Notes: generated from the letters alone by a model not told the origin. 64,000 bases of DNA from Plazaster borealis (GCA_021014325.1 JAJGQC010000513.1:1-64000); one strand, 5' to 3'; positions 1-9,897 are shown, counted from the first letter of the stretch. Made by a program: numbers and translations.

Positions 1-42
1 TTAACTTGGCCTAAGAAGCCACTATTATTATTGAACACAAAC

Positions 43-679
43 CTTGTTGTGGATGAGTCCATTGAACTTGAAGGTGTTTTTGCACTTCAGATTGTTGGGC
101 TCCTAAAGATCAAACATAAAATCAAAACATCAATGGAAGTAAACAATACATCAATAGTAAAGATTGATTGATCGACGTACACATAAATTAATGGCCATTA
201 GGGAAAATCAACTCGGAAAAAATACCTATTTTAAAGTCTTGAGAAACACAAGTTTGCCAAAAGTTTTTGTTTTTTTGGAGTTTTCAGTACTGTTTCTGAC
301 TTTCCAATATTTAACCAACATGAAAGTTTTTGCTGAAAAGTTCTGATGGCTAGGCCTAGTTCTTTTCCTACCAAAAAGCTTTCTTATTTGCAGCAACTAG
401 ATTGGGCATTTCTTCCCCATTCTAAAAACACTGTACCCTTTGCACCCCCTTTTTTTTTTGGGGGGGGGTGTTCAAATTTATGATAAAGATAGTGTGGCAC
501 CGGGTTACAATGTTTAATTATAGAGGTTGCACTTGTTTGAGAGACGTTGAATGTTTAGGACGTTGGTTATAAGTGAAAGAATTACTTACACAGCTGAAGG
601 TGAGGCCCTGTCCCTTCCTCAAGAAGCAGGAGTTGTTGCGGATAATACTCCACTGGACGTTGGGCGACGCGTTATTCAT
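43..679 (-). CDS. RPL28: Ribosomal protein L28 (eL28), 5' part of a spliced gene, runs off the left edge
   Basis: Encodes a protein of the large cytosolic ribosomal subunit. Two coding exons are visible on the minus strand. The first spans 695 to 590, with the start codon at 679-677; it gives 30 residues including NVQWSIIRNNSCFLRKGQ, which aligns with the family N terminus (human HLQWMVVRNCSSFLIK). It is preceded by an acceptor (TGTTTTTCAG, AG at 697-696) and followed by donor GTAAGT at 589. The second spans 102 to 43, exactly 20 codons, with EPNNLK and FNGLIHNK matching the family [20 protein letters not shown]; its acceptor is TCTTTAG and its donor GTTTGT. Both introns are in phase 0, so the reading frame joins cleanly. 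The acceptor 16 bp before the ATG implies an upstream noncoding exon, as is common in ribosomal protein genes; I could not place it. The rest of the protein (about 85-90 residues) lies left of the window. Family assignment is firm. Confidence 0.93.
103..589 (-). other. RPL28 intron between the two visible coding exons
   Basis: Phase-0 intron with GTAAGT donor and TAG acceptor. It contains a run of T followed by a run of G at about 449-469 and no recognisable gene. Small RNAs are often hosted in ribosomal protein introns, but I see no convincing C/D or H/ACA snoRNA here. Confidence 0.75.
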
Positions 680-695
680 GGCTGCTGGCTCAATT

Positions 696-2100
696 CTGAA
701 AAACACAATATTTGAAGATCTTAGTACTAGTTAATTAAGTAGAGTTTTAAAATTCAAGAGGTGACTTAAAATAAACTAAAGTTAAATAAACCTTTGGGTC
801 TTGCATAGGCAGTTATCGCTGAGGTCAAACATTACAACGGAAATGTGTGCACAACGCAACATACTCAGCAAATAATAGGCCTTCCTTCAACCTCAGCGGT
901 GAGGGCGCTGTTTCAGCTTTTGTCGTGATACACAACAAGGGCCGGGGTACATAATGGTTTTATCTGGACATACATGATGTATGTTATGTATGCATATATA
1001 AAATAGTACTTTATAATTAGGCCTATAATATTTGCATATGCACACTCAATCAATCAACCATATATATTTACAATTCTGTCAATTGATAATGATATAATTT
1101 TAAATTTAATATAAAAATAGGCCCCCCTAAATAATATTTAATTTTAAATCTTTTTGCCTCACAATTCATAGTTGAAAACACAAATAACAAACATTCAATA
1201 AAAAACATAATTTTTGTGTTTCAATGAAGTGAATCAATATGAAAAAATAAGGCCAACTTGTGTGATATAGTCAAGCCTCATATTACCGTGGGTCTCCTAA
1301 TACCGTGGTAGCAGAAAATTTACTTTTTTCGTTTTCAATACATCGTCTATAGACGACTTTCATACGGTGAATCGATAGCCAAGAACCCTTTACCGCACTG
1401 GTAAAAACAAAAACAAATGAAATGTTGCGGAAATGTTTTAAATTTAAATAATTTTGAAAAAACTGCTATTTTCCCGACTGGACGAATTTTCGCTGACCAT
1501 GTCTGTCAAAAGTGCCATTATATCATTAACATTTTACCTTAAATGTTGTTCTGTGCATTGAAATGTCAGTGCCCAGACCCTGTTTCACATTTAAAAAAAA
1601 GATTGACATCAAAAGTAGGTATTTTCACCTCAAAAACGTAAACCAATGACCGGCCTTCAAATAAGGACAGGAAACTAAAAAAGCACAAGAATTTCGCATC
1701 TTTGCAAAGGGCGCCCTCAATAAACGTCAGTTTAACACACAAAGTAAAGAACTCGCTCAAGTTAAAGACATGCTTGCACAAGTATAAAACTTGTACCAGG
1801 AAAATGCTTGTAATTTCCAAACTTGCGCAGTTATGTTTTAAATTGCGTAGATTTACTTTGTGCTTGAAATCAATGTCATCGGATTGGTCCAAAATTAAGC
1901 GCAGGGGTGTCATAAGGAAATTGTCGGTACTCGGTAATTAAAATGCCTAAAAGATCTACATTTATCCATCTGCTCGGAAGTTAAACATCGTAATCCCAGT
2001 CACTGTAGAGTAAATACATTATTTGAAAATTATCATTGGATTTAGCGCCTTTAACATAGAGACAGTTCATTTAAAAAAAATATTGCTGATGACCACGATC
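696..2100. other. Upstream region of RPL28, no gene recognised
   Basis: Should contain the RPL28 promoter and 5' noncoding exon, most plausibly near 880-945 where GC content rises, but no clear TOP-type start or TATA box could be fixed. The rest is AT-rich. Opposite-strand open frames at 1566-1941 resemble no family and look random. Confidence 0.4.
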
Positions 2101-2760
2101 CGACGGTCGGAACGACCGGAGGGTTACGAGTTGGATTATGGCAAAAGGGTGCGAAATGTGAAATGTGAAATAAAATTCGAGACTTGTGACCAGATTTGCC
2201 CAATTTTTACCACTTTCAAAAATCATGACCCACATTCCAAGAACACGGATGTGATCTTGAATGTGTAATGAATCCATTCATAACACTCAAAACATCATTG
2301 AAAAAATATTTAGAAGAAAAAAAAGACAAAAACTTACCAGAGACTGAGTGAACATGGTGAAGTGCCAAGCGTAGACGAGACGAATACCAGACCACTCTGG
2401 ATGAACATTTAAACCATGCACTTTTCGACCAATCAGCGGGGTGGAGCCTTCGGCTGTAGCCGCATCATCATCCAGAGTAGTCTGGTTCGTCTGGTCTACG
2501 CTTGGCATTTCACTCGGTCTCTGGTAAGTTTTTGTCTTTTTTTTCTTCTAAATATTTTTTCAATGGTGTTTTGAGTGTTATGAATGGATTCATTACACAT
2601 TCAAGATCGAATCCGTGTTCTTGGAATGTGGGTCATGATTTTTGAAAGTGGTAAAAATTGGGCAAATCTGGTCACAAGTCTCGAATTTTATTTCACATTT
2701 CACATTTCGCACCCTTTTGCCATAATCCAACTCGTAACCCTCCGATCGTTCCGACCGTCG
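2101..2760. mobile_element. Large foldback element with arms of about 300 bp
   Basis: The left arm (2101 to about 2408) and right arm (about 2463 to 2760) are near-identical inverted copies, both ending in CGACGGTCGG / CCGACCGTCG. The spacer of about 55 bp contains a perfect CCAAT box. Both arms carry the same outward-facing splice-donor-like sequence, CTCTGGTAAGT (donor at 2524 on plus, mirrored at 2337 on minus). The left arm has a small insertion relative to the right. The motif GGAGGGTTACGA occurs inside the arms and again just outside the right end. No clear target-site duplication was found. It could be a foldback transposon or an inverted duplication of a promoter plus first exon. Matching open frames in both arms reflect the duplication and are not evidence of coding. 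Confidence 0.85.
2429..2436 (+). promoter_or_regulatory. CCAAT box (NF-Y type) at the centre of the foldback
   Basis: The sequence GACCAATCAGCG matches the extended NF-Y consensus. It sits between two mirror-image arms, the only strong promoter-like motif in the spacer. Function is inferred only. Confidence 0.4.
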
Positions 2761-4216
2761 GGAGGAGGGTTACGATTATCGCAACTAGGCGCATGCACAC
2801 TTTCAGAGACTTCGTCAGGGTGTTCGTGGACGAATTTAATCAGACAAACGATGACCGATGTATTTTTTTTATGTAAAAAAAAGTGGAAAGTAATAGGCCT
2901 ACTTCAACAATAATAACAGGACACTTGTTATAGGTTGCTGAACATTTTGTATTCTAATCGAAAAACGTCCTAACCCCCACGGTAATAGGGTTAACCCATC
3001 CTACTAAATAAGTTGGTTTATACTGTACGTCCGAAAACTGGGCAAGATTTACCAATTTACACGACACGAGTTATAAAAAAGATTGCGACGATGAGCAATT
3101 ATCTTTCAAGATACCCTTCCTGTAAATTCTTCACACAGTTATCAGTAATTAAGAATATTCTTTGGTATGTATTGTAAGATAATAATTGTTATATTTAATA
3201 GAAAATTTAGTCAATATTATAGAAAAAATGAATATTTTAATGGCTTTAAACCGCACATGTAGTCACCTTTTCACGGACCGCAACGAAAAGGATCAGTCTG
3301 GAGTCCGGAATGACGAAATCTGTATTCGTTTTAACGTGGCCGTGTGCACCTTGCGATTGAACGTGGGGTTGGCGGGGACCATACCGCTACATGTTTCTCT
3401 CTGACCACGAGAGGGCGGTATTTAACATCTGCAGACAACAAACTGGAAAACAACATCCCCGGGGGGGGGGTAGCTGTAATTACAGGTAAAAAACCCAATT
3501 TGTTTACTTTAAACTCAGCATTTCAAGGTTGTTCACACTTAAGTTTCATTTTTTGTGTGAATACGTGGGGGGACGGCTTTGAGAGGGGGGCGACTTTGTA
3601 TGTGATGGGGCGACTTTGCTAGGGTAGGCGTGGGCGACTTTGCAGTGGGCAATTTTGCTGGGGGGGGGGGGTGGGGGGTAGCCCTGGTAGGACGTCAGTC
3701 AGTGCCACTGCACTGATGTCCTGGGTATAAAGATCCTTTACAATGCGAACAAAATTTTGAGTAACATTTTAAAATATTTGTACCTAATTTGAGAAGCTGA
3801 AACTCCATTCACTTATTTTTGGTGCCTTTAATTACACTTTTGCTGAGTTCAAAACCTATCAAATACATCCATGAATGACATTATTTCCGAAAATAAGTCC
3901 AAGTCGTGCACTGGCGCTGTGACTCCGTCGTGTTGCCGCCCGGAAGAAAAAGCGTTCAGTGTTACGGGTTAGACAGCGCCCTCTTTTGTGGTCTTGGTTC
4001 CATGTCAGTTGAGGTTGTCGCAACGAATGCGTCAATTTCCATTTTATTTTCACAATAATGTCATCCAAGGGGAAAATTGGCAATTCTGAATAGAGCAGTC
4101 GTAAGGTTCAGGACACAAGGAACATGTTAATCACGTTTCAGCTTCCTCAAAAAGGTAAAAATATGATAAAAAATGGTTATAAATTTTGTTGCAATGCCTG
4201 AGGACCTTTATACCCT

Positions 4217-4250
4217 GGACTCCGTCGCGTTGTATGCAACGGAGGAGTCC
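4217..4250. other. Perfect-arm DNA hairpin
   Basis: Outer arms GGACTCC / GGAGTCC and inner arms CGTTG / CAACG around a TATG loop make a stable hairpin directly before a long G-run. Role unknown. Confidence 0.5.
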
Positions 4251-4258
4251 AACCTGGG

Positions 4259-4282
4259 CTGGGGGGGGGGTGGGGGGGGGGG
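4259..4282 (+). repeat. Long G-tract, potential G-quadruplex
   Basis: Two runs of ten or more G separated by one T. A similar tract lies at about 3660-3680. Such runs can form quadruplexes and are also prone to sequencing error. Confidence 0.6.
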
Positions 4283-4594
4283 GAGTTGACTGGCAACCCT
4301 ATCAATGCATGCTATGCAGTGCAGAGAGTCCCAGCACTGTATTCAGTATTAACTGTGCCAGTGCCAGACCATGGGGGAAATCCAGTGCCAGTGGGATAGG
4401 GAATTTTGACCCCCGGTGTGTGTGTCCCCCATACGGTAAATTACCCATGGGCTGAAGGAAGTTGAGTCAAAAGAGGGTGCTATCAGTATCACTTCATTGA
4501 GTGACTCAGTATCACAAGACAAGGCCCTATCAGTATCAGACAAACAGTTTGTACACAATTCGCCATATATGGGAGAGGGAATCACTGTGCGGAC

Positions 4595-4680
4595 AATAAT
4601 AATAATAATAATAATGGCTTCTTATATAGGGCTATAGCAGACAAAGTCCCCTGTGACAGTGACACACTGGCACACACACA
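4595..4680. repeat. (AAT)n tract plus TTATATAG-type dispersed repeat
   Basis: An AAT microsatellite is followed by CTTCTTATATAGGGCTATAG. A related copy lies at 5036-5115. This arrangement is a common dispersed repeat of marine invertebrates; the family name is not assigned. Confidence 0.4.
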
Positions 4681-5035
4681 ACAAACAATGCACAAACAGG
4701 CAATAGTACGATTTACGGGATGGGAGTTTTACCACTGGCGGCCTTAAGTTATTTTATTATAAAATTATTACTTGTGTTTGGGGGTGACAGGGAAACTACT
4801 TGGTAACTATACTGCAGTTCTCCAAAGAGTAAGGTAAAATCTACAAAAAAAATGATTCTTGTATTATGTTAGAATTAAGAAACATATTAGTAGTACTACT
4901 ACTACTAGAAGTTCTACTATAAGTTGCAACTGAACATTCCAAGGTAAATTTTCACTCAATTGTCGAATGCCCTATCACTCTGATAGCCACAGTTGCGGCT
5001 AGTGCATTGAGTTTCACGCTTGATCGGTTTAGCCG

Positions 5036-5115
5036 CATAATAATAATAATATTAACAAGTTCTTATATAGCGCATTTTACAATAAACGTCTCAATGCGCT
5101 TTAATAGGCCTGCAC
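5036..5115. repeat. Dispersed repeat of the TTATATAGCGC type
   Basis: An ATAATAATA tract is followed by AGTTCTTATATAGCGCATTT and a CAATGCGCTTT end, which partly inverts the GCGC motif. It resembles the element at 4595-4680. Confidence 0.45.
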
Positions 5116-5429
5116 CTGTCGTTCTGAGGGGAACAAGTTGCAAGGTATTACTCAAAATGTATAATTTGTTAATCAAAATTGTTTCGTATTGTCGATAAAA
5201 AGACAAAAATATGTCAATAACACTTTGAAGAAAAGTAAGCTACAATGTACCAACTATTTTAAATAAGAATATATAACTGCCTTTAATTGGAATGATCATA
5301 ACCTCCTCCCAACACTCCCCAACTGAAGGTACAATTCTTTAATCTTTTTGAAATTATTATTATTCCTTCAAAAATGAAAGAGCTGAACTTCGGTAATATT
5401 TTCATGTTTTATATTCTTCTCCTTCATAG

Positions 5430-5644
5430 AACAAAATGCTGCCCTCGGATTTGGACAATGTTCAAAATACTGCTGAACTGCTGGGAGAGCATCTGTATGT
5501 CAAGGTTGAAGAGTTATGCCCACAGAAAGCCGGACACGTCACTGGTATCCTGCTTGAAGCTGGTCACCAAGAGGTGACGCGGATGTTACGGGATGACGCG
5601 CTGCTGAGGAGGCGAGTTAAAGGAGCTGAGAGGGTCATTCATGA
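5430..5644 (+). CDS. MLLE gene exon A: start codon and whole first MLLE domain
   Basis: The acceptor CTTCATAG is followed by six bases and the ATG at 5436. The donor is GTGAGT at 5645 in phase 2. This exon carries a full MLLE domain without the internal intron that splits domains 2 and 3. The usual lysine before the TG of KITG is replaced by His (AGHVTG), and MLLE reads ILLE, so its peptide-binding surface may differ. Without splicing the frame would stop one codon later. Confidence 0.85.
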
Positions 5645-8600
5645 GTGAGTGCTGGGGTGAGAGGGGACAAACAAGGGGGTATGGATGGGAACCTTAAATA
5701 GGGGTTGACCATGGTGGAAGCAAACTGACACATGCAGTTTGAATGGTCTGCCGAATCCCCACTTGGTAAAAGCCAATTCACAAGCTGGCCATCAGTCAAA
5801 AGGGCAAGTTTTACAAGTTCAGAAGGCCCTGTGTGTGTGCAAACCGCCTGACAACCAAATGAGAAACCATATTGTGTGATCATTCATCCAGTTACAAAGA
5901 GCAACCTTCACTTAGAATATACAATTAAAATAGATTTCAAGAATGCAAAAGACTAACATACACCTACCTAGATAGCTTCACACACCTGCGCACACACATA
6001 CACACATCTGTGTTGCATACACTCTGTGGATATTCCTTTATCGGGGTGCACTTAAGAAAAAACATATTCTTCAACTCTGTTAAAAATTCTGTGTGGACGC
6101 TTGTAAGTCCACATAGTGTTTCAAGTCCCTACATTATGTGGACTTCTTTTGTTCTCATTCAGGTCCCATCTTTGTATGAAAACATTTAAACACCACCGCA
6201 GAACACATATGTATGGACTCATCAACACTGAAATGTTCAAACACCAAAATAGCCTAAAATTGTACAATTCATTTTCTGTTTCAAACTCTTTTTGTAGAAA
6301 CTCTGCTTGCGGGGAGGGATACTTATCTGTTCTAGATGAGAATGATAAAGATAATTTGGGAGAGAAACTTTTCTTCAAGGTACAGGAACTTGATGCTCAA
6401 CACTGCGCCAAAGTCACAGGTAAGGATTAACTAGTACGGATTCAGAAGTCCTAGAGGCCCTTAAAACTTTGTGCCAATAAGGGTTCAATCAAATGGCATT
6501 CAGATCAACATTATAATTTTTTTGATAATTTGTCCTCTGCACTGTACTATTAAACAGCTATTGGTAACCAGTGATGTGACCAACCTCGATTTTATGCTGG
6601 TTGCGAATTGTCGACTGGACATAGTCCAACCATCATTGACTAGCATGGGTTTAATCATCCAGTTACTTAAGTTTTGATCTTAATCTTCAAGGGATGCTAC
6701 TGGAACTGGACCCAGACTCGATTCGGAATCTTCTCTCTTCACCTCAGGAGTTGAACCAAGCTGTTCAGAAAGCAACAGCAACGCTGCTTAATGAACATGA
6801 TGGGTATGAACCGCTTATGTCATCTAATGGCTCACTACAACCAAAACATACCAACATGCCTGGAATTATATGGTGACCCAAAGGCAATTGCCTCTGTTGC
6901 CCTGGGTCTTGGCCTTGGTGCCCCTTCAAAAGTTTTCCATAGACTATAAGATTTTCCAATGGAAGTGCCCTTTGCAAAATTAAAATGGCCTTGCCCTCTC
7001 AAAGATGAAATTCCAGGCCTGTGTCAATTCACATCTCACAACTATTTAAGTGGAAATGAGTAAATGAATATTAATCGTGATTTACCTATACAGCACAAGT
7101 TGTGTTTTAAGCTATGTATACTCAGTACTTTCCGGAGTCCAGTGAAGAAAAAAAATTCACAGGCATAATTATTACTTGGGTGGGATTTGAACCCATTACC
7201 TTGTGCCATTTTAGAGTAGATGTCTTAACACTGGACCACTGAGCTAGCCCGGTAGCTAAAGGCAGTTTGAATCCTATATATCGTCACAGACGCCATAAAC
7301 TAGCACACAGTGTACAAAACCACTCTTGTTATAGTTTTCAGTTTTTTTCATATTTAAACAATGTTAACCGAGGACTACATGTTAATGAAGTTTCAACGCT
7401 TCAGGAGCTTTACTTTTTTAATTACGATAATTAGGCATTGCAACTTTGCACCGAAACTGACAATTTTCTACGCCACAAACTTTGTGTGTAGGGCGCGCAC
7501 ATTTTCACGAACTGACAAACACGCATTGTAATACATTGGATAGTGTTAGTTTTTGAAAACAGAAAAATGTATATTTTTCGTAAATTTTCAACGCCATGAA
7601 CTAAAGCAAACCTTTCTTACTTTATTGCTTATTAATTTAGGATGAATAGCAGTAAAAAGCGTCATATATGCTTGTATGAAGTTCAATGCAAGTCTCCTCT
7701 GTAAGAAAACTAATTGAAAATACCCTGAAATTTTGTAGGAAAGATTGATTTTAAAAAGCATTCAACTTTAAATGCTGTTTTCTCCGAATGTTACTTTTTA
7801 CTGGTATCTAAGTGTTTGCTAGTTCGTGGCGTCAGTGACGATATTGACTTAGAATAAACCAGTTACTTCACCATAGGTGCTTCTTCCTCCGGGTGGGATG
7901 TTGATAGCTGTATTCTCTGTGTGTTTTTGAATGCATGAAAAAATAGAACCAAGGACACTTATCACAAGAGAGACGGGGCTTGCCACCGCCCTCGGTGTAT
8001 GCACCCAAATTAATCAGCACACCCTTAGGGCGAGTATAGAGAGTCAAATGGCAAGGGGGCTGGGGGTCATTTACCAGGTGTTGTGCACCTTTTAGACCCT
8101 TGGATCAGCCACTGATGTTACATGGGCATGGGTTACCCTTAATGTTAATTCTTCATTTAACCCCTTTGTTTTTAGACATTGCATTTATGAATAATATGCA
8201 ATTTAATTTGCAGCTACCAGGTTCAGATTGATGAAGAGAAGCAAGAGTTAGGGGAGGAGTTATACTCCAAGATAGAAGACACACATCCAGAACTTGCCTC
8301 AAAGATCACAGGTAAATCAAGACAATTGTTATCAGTTCTTGTAAGAACAATAAAGCATCTTGTAGGCATGTGATGTCTGGTCACCTACTCCAAGGTAATG
8401 GTTAATAGAGGGTCACTGTAGATGGAACTAAAGTCACAACACTTTATTTTTATTTTTATGAGATATCGCCCAACTCACAAGGCCGGACGGCCACTTCAAG
8501 GTGAGGGCTACACATGGGCTGTTGACCCAAATCAACTGTCACCAGGGGCACGTTGCCACCTACTCCTGGGGCTGAAACAGGGTTGCCCCCTTTACAGTCC

Positions 8601-9499
8601 GTAAGGATGTAGGCATGGGTATCATCCACTAGGAGCCTGGCTGGTAGAGCAGAATGCACTACCTTCCCAACTTTTACGAAGCAATTATGGTTAAGTGCCT
8701 TGCTCAAGGGCACAAGTGTCATGACCGGGATTCGAACCCACACTCTGCTGCTGACAACACCAGAGCTTGGGTCCGGTGAACTAGACCACTCGGCCACGAC
8801 ACGCCAAAGACAAACACTGATCAAAGAAAGACATTTGTACTTCATTTTTTACAGAGCTCTAGAAGTGCCATCAAACTTGTTGATATCCTGAGATAATTTA
8901 CAGCAGGATGATGACATAATAAACATGAGTTGAGGACATCCCAAGATAATTTATCCCGAGATGACGACTTCTTCAAAGTAGAATGTTGTCTTCCCACTTG
9001 AGTTCTTGAAATTTTCATGATGTTGTCATTCCGTGATGAACTATCTCTGGAATTTGACATCCTACTTTCAGGATGTCGTCATCCTGAGATAATTTATCTC
9101 GGGAAGTCGACATCGAACTTTCGTGAGTGATGTTGACATCCTAAGATAAAATATATCCAGAGACGACATCTTACATTAGGATATTATAATTCTGCCGTAA
9201 ATTATCTCAGGATCTCAACATGTCAGATGGCACTTCCAGAGCTTTGTAGTTTTTCACTCATCGAATTGTACTCCTAGGAATTTGGGTTCAGGGTTAGTTT
9301 TGGGTTTTTAATATTTTTTTAAGGGAACTAATAGTGTGCATTTGTTAACAACAGGGACATTGTATTTTCCCCACAAGGTATGCTGTTAGAAATGGAAGTT
9401 ACCCATCTACAGCATCTTTTGAACCACCCCTCCAAGCTAAATGAGAAGGTCCAACTGGCCGTGGAAGCATTACGGAAAGCAGCAATTCTTACTCAGTGA
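5436..9499 (+). CDS. Protein of three tandem MLLE (PABC) domains, five coding exons
   Basis: The spliced product is 220 residues and consists almost wholly of three MLLE domains, the helical module by which poly(A)-binding protein and UBR5 bind PAM2 peptides. Exons are 5436-5644, 6298-6419, 6692-6803, 8214-8311 and 9378-9499; every junction has GT/AG and the phases agree (2, 1, 2, 1). Domain 1 is about residues 15-68 (LGEHLY ... HVTGILLE), domain 2 about 89-146 (LGEKLF ... KVTGMLLE), domain 3 about 160-217 (LGEELY ... KITGMLLE). The in-frame TAG of the acceptor just before the first ATG supports that start, with 5' noncoding exon(s) upstream. No RRM, UBR-box or HECT sequence is seen, so this is not an ordinary poly(A)-binding protein or UBR5 unless distant exons exist. 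Fungal Rrm4 also carries three MLLE domains but with RRMs. Likely role, by family: cytoplasmic binding of PAM2-bearing mRNA-regulatory proteins. The stop at 9497 overlaps a donor-like GTGAGT, so more exons are possible. Confidence 0.85.
5651..6297 (+). other. MLLE gene intron 1
   Basis: No element or exon recognised; contains CA-rich sequence around 5960-6010. Phase 2. Confidence 0.6.
6298..6419 (+). CDS. MLLE gene exon B: linker and first half of domain 2
   Basis: Acceptor CTTTTTGTAG, donor GTAAGG. The acidic linker (SVLDENDKDN) leads into LGEKLFFKVQEL and ends at KVT, with the split codon completing G of TGMLLE. Length 122 bases, phase 2 in and phase 1 out, the same pattern as exon D. Confidence 0.87.
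6692..6803 (+). CDS. MLLE gene exon C: second half of domain 2
   Basis: Acceptor ATCTTCAAG, donor GTATGA. Encodes GMLLELDPDSIRNLLSS and the following helices, ending NEHD plus a split glycine codon. Phase 1 in and phase 2 out. The MLLE signature is exact. Confidence 0.88.
7133..7255 (-). mobile_element. tRNA-derived SINE, minus strand
   Basis: On the minus strand the sequence reads TAGCTCAGTGGTCCAG (A box) and GGTTCAAATCC (B box, 7183-7193) at roughly tRNA spacing, followed by a non-tRNA tail that ends near 7133. The class I tRNA-like head has no intact acceptor stem, so it is a SINE, not a tRNA gene. Confidence 0.65.
7275..7848. mobile_element. Non-autonomous inverted-repeat element with imperfect TIRs of about 33 bp
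   Basis: The left end (7277-7310: TATCGTCACAGACGCCA then AACTAGCA) is mirrored at 7813-7846 (TGCTAGTT then TGGCGTCAGTGACGATA). A diverged, truncated relative of the left end occurs at about 21055-21190. No coding capacity. Confidence 0.7.
8214..8311 (+). CDS. MLLE gene exon D: linker and first half of domain 3
   Basis: Acceptor TTAATTTGCAG, donor GTAAAT. Encodes the start of the third domain, LGEELYSKIEDTHPELASKI, ending at the T of TGMLLE. Phase 2 in, phase 1 out, matching exon B. Confidence 0.88.
8457..8805 (-). mobile_element. tRNA-derived SINE of about 350 bp, copy 1
   Basis: On the minus strand it begins at 8805 with a class II tRNA-like head (A box TGGCCGAGTGGTC, long variable region, B box GGTTCGAATCCC at 8728-8739), which suggests a Ser/Leu tRNA origin. 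A conserved body with TTGAGCAAGGCACTTAACC follows, ending at TATGAGATATCGCC. A second, well-matched copy lies at 28138-28496. This copy lies in intron 4 of the MLLE gene. Confidence 0.85.
8850..9248. mobile_element. MITE of about 400 bp with TIRs of about 50 bp
   Basis: The left end TACAGAGCTCTAGAAGTG and the right end mirror each other over about 50 bp (shared AGTGCCATC and ATCCTGAGATAATTTAC). The interior holds several alternating-orientation copies of GATAATTTAT and of GACGACATC-like sequence, so it is internally palindromic. It sits in intron 4 of the MLLE gene. Confidence 0.8.
9378..9499 (+). CDS. MLLE gene exon E: second half of domain 3 and probable stop
   Basis: Acceptor TTTCCCCACAAG. 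Encodes GMLLEMEVTHLQHLLNH and the final helices, ending ILTQ and TGA at 9497-9499. The bases CA|GTGAGT across the stop form a good donor in phase 2, the phase used by the linker introns after domains 1 and 2, so the stop may be spliced out in some or all transcripts. An AATAAA at 9733-9738 fits a gene end here. Confidence 0.82.
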
Positions 9500-9732
9500 G
9501 TTTGTAATAATAATTATAACTTATTTCTGTAACAGGCTCTCTTCCAATGGCTGATGAAAGCCAAATTTAAATATTTTTTGGAGCAGGCAAAAGGGGTCAA
9601 CAAAAATCAGCTTGTACAAATTCTGAATCAAAGATATCTATAGAACTATTGAAATTAACGTGACTCATCACAAACAAAATATGTAAAACTGTATCATTTG
9701 TTTTTATTATTTTATTACAATTTAACATGTTA

Positions 9733-9738
9733 ATAAAA
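9733..9738 (+). terminator. Candidate polyadenylation signal of the MLLE gene
   Basis: AATAAA lies about 235 bp after the TGA at 9497. AATAAA is frequent by chance in this AT-rich DNA, so support is modest. Confidence 0.4.
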
Positions 9739-9897
9739 GGACATAACAGTAAGTTTTTAATTTATATGAATATTTTTGGTAACTGAATCTTGTGTACAGT
9801 ATTTTTGTAATTAAACATAACAACCTATTTAGCCAACAGAAACATGTGTTTTAAATGGTAAGGTACATCAGTTCTACCTAACTGGTAGGTTGTCACT

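Larger units (their letters stand above)
2761..5429. other. Intergenic region upstream of the MLLE gene; no coding exon recognised
   Basis: Contains G-runs at about 3460-3470, 3660-3680 and 4259-4282, an (AAT)n tract near 4595-4615, and a more CpG-rich stretch at 3900-4030 with an ETS-like CCGGAAG and a donor-like GTAAGG near 4100. That stretch could hold the promoter or a noncoding first exon of the downstream gene. No RRM-type exons that would make the downstream gene an ordinary poly(A)-binding protein were seen here. Confidence 0.4.
6804..8213 (+). other. MLLE gene intron 3, filled with transposable elements
   Basis: Holds a tRNA-derived SINE (7133-7255), an inverted-repeat element (about 7275-7848) and an old repeat fragment (about 7880-8040) beginning with a CCTCCGGGTGGGATGTT motif of a widespread invertebrate repeat. 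No extra exon was recognised. Confidence 0.6.

Noticed and set aside
1566..1941. Overlapping 115- and 79-codon frames on opposite strands
   Set aside because: No family signature, no splice context, composition like the AT-rich background.
2071..2913. Near-identical open frames on opposite strands (MDSLHIQD...)
   Set aside because: They are the two arms of the foldback; identity is at the DNA level and no family is recognised.
5436..9499. Ordinary cytoplasmic poly(A)-binding protein or UBR5
   Set aside because: Both have one MLLE domain with large N-terminal domains; none of those is visible upstream, and three MLLE domains are present. It remains possible only if distant exons lie outside the recognised region.
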